This document shows, piece after piece, positions 4,792-5,068 of a DNA stretch of 5,068 bases. A model generated the notes under the pieces. It saw nothing but the letters and a program-made list of their open reading frames with translations, was not told where the DNA came from and did no database searches. Numbering within the stretch: position 1 is the first letter of the stretch; every line of letters begins with the position of its first letter. This DNA comes from Niveispirillum sp. (lineage in GTDB: Bacteria; Pseudomonadota; Alphaproteobacteria; Azospirillales; Azospirillaceae), in the NCBI GenBank assembly GCA_016463045.1, contig JAEMSB010000128.1:1-5068 (forward strand), written 5' to 3'. The translations under genes and the position numbers were made by a program.

Positions 4792-5068
4792 ATGCTAATC
4801 GAGATTTATTCGGACCTGATCTGTCCCTGGTGTTTCCTGGGCAAGGTGCGGCTGGACCGGGCGCTGGCCGAACGGCCGGGCGTGAGCGTTGACCTGCGCT
4901 GGATGCCGTTTCAGCTGAACCCCGACCTGCCGGCGGAAGGCATGGACCGCAACCTCTATTTCACGGTGAAATTCGGTGGTCCGGAACGGGTGCGGCAGAT
5001 GCACGCCGTTGTCGAACAGGCAGCGGTCCGGGAGGGTCTGATGCTGCGCCAGGACCTGATCCGCCGCA
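4792..5068 (+). CDS. DsbA-family oxidoreductase, FrnE-like (partial, N-terminal 92 residues)
   Basis: Thioredoxin-fold protein of the DsbA / 2-hydroxychromene-2-carboxylate isomerase superfamily, FrnE-like branch. Such proteins are cytoplasmic thiol oxidoreductases or isomerases in bacteria. Seen: beta-strand MLIEIYSD at 1-8; the redox motif CPWC at 11-14 followed by FLGKVRLDRAL; WMPFQLNPDLPAEGMDRNLY at 37-56, typical of this branch; KFGGPERV at 60-67. No signal peptide precedes the motif. The frame is open at the right edge, and full-length relatives are usually about 210-240 residues, so over half is missing. In-frame ATGs at 4756 and 4762 would add 12 or 10 residues without family similarity. 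I chose 4792 because family members start just before this strand; a G-rich stretch (4783-4790) precedes it but is close. The partner substrate is unknown. Confidence 0.88.
   Translation, partial: MLIEIYSDLICPWCFLGKVRLDRALAERPGVSVDLRWMPFQLNPDLPAEGMDRNLYFTVKFGGPERVRQMHAVVEQAAVREGLMLRQDLIRR

Overview
The window is GC-rich chromosomal DNA with dense gene packing. Codon use is strongly biased to G/C at third positions. Motifs and gene order suggest an alphaproteobacterium, and I would guess the Rhodospirillales/Azospirillum-like branch. That placement rests on protein style and composition, not on a marker gene. I see no mobile element, CRISPR array, tRNA or rRNA, and the region looks like ordinary, vertically inherited housekeeping DNA.

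Layout. Positions 1-547 (minus) hold the N-terminal half of a PLP-dependent threonine-aldolase / beta-eliminating-lyase family protein that runs off the left edge. Directly upstream in the same minus-strand unit is cobT (558-1637), whose stop codon overlaps the aldolase ribosome binding site. A 102-base divergent control region (1638-1739) follows. It carries two overlapping candidate -10 boxes and a long GC-rich hairpin. On the plus strand come cobS (1740-2546) and a cobC-like histidine phosphatase (2543-3175), joined by an ATGA stop/start overlap. Next is a secreted or periplasmic SYLF (Ysc84-type) protein (3227-3901). It converges with only three bases between stops on an unrecognised 244-residue minus-strand gene (3905-4639). 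A second divergent intergenic region (4640-4791) leads to the start of a FrnE-like DsbA-family oxidoreductase (4792 onward) that runs off the right edge.

Function. The core is a nucleotide-loop-assembly module of cobalamin (vitamin B12) synthesis. CobT makes alpha-ribazole phosphate from 5,6-dimethylbenzimidazole and nicotinate mononucleotide. The CobC-like phosphatase removes the phosphate, either before or after the CobS step. The membrane protein CobS joins alpha-ribazole (or its phosphate) to adenosylcobinamide-GDP. The kinase/guanylyltransferase CobU/CobP that makes the GDP-activated cobinamide is not in the window. The aldolase, SYLF protein, 244-residue protein and DsbA-like protein have no established role in this pathway.

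Nothing here is convincingly a new biological system. The points most worth a second look are the altered phosphate-loop segment of the aldolase, the histidine-rich N-terminus of CobT, the hairpin in the cobT/cobS divergent region (with no recognisable cobalamin riboswitch), and the unrecognised 244-residue protein.
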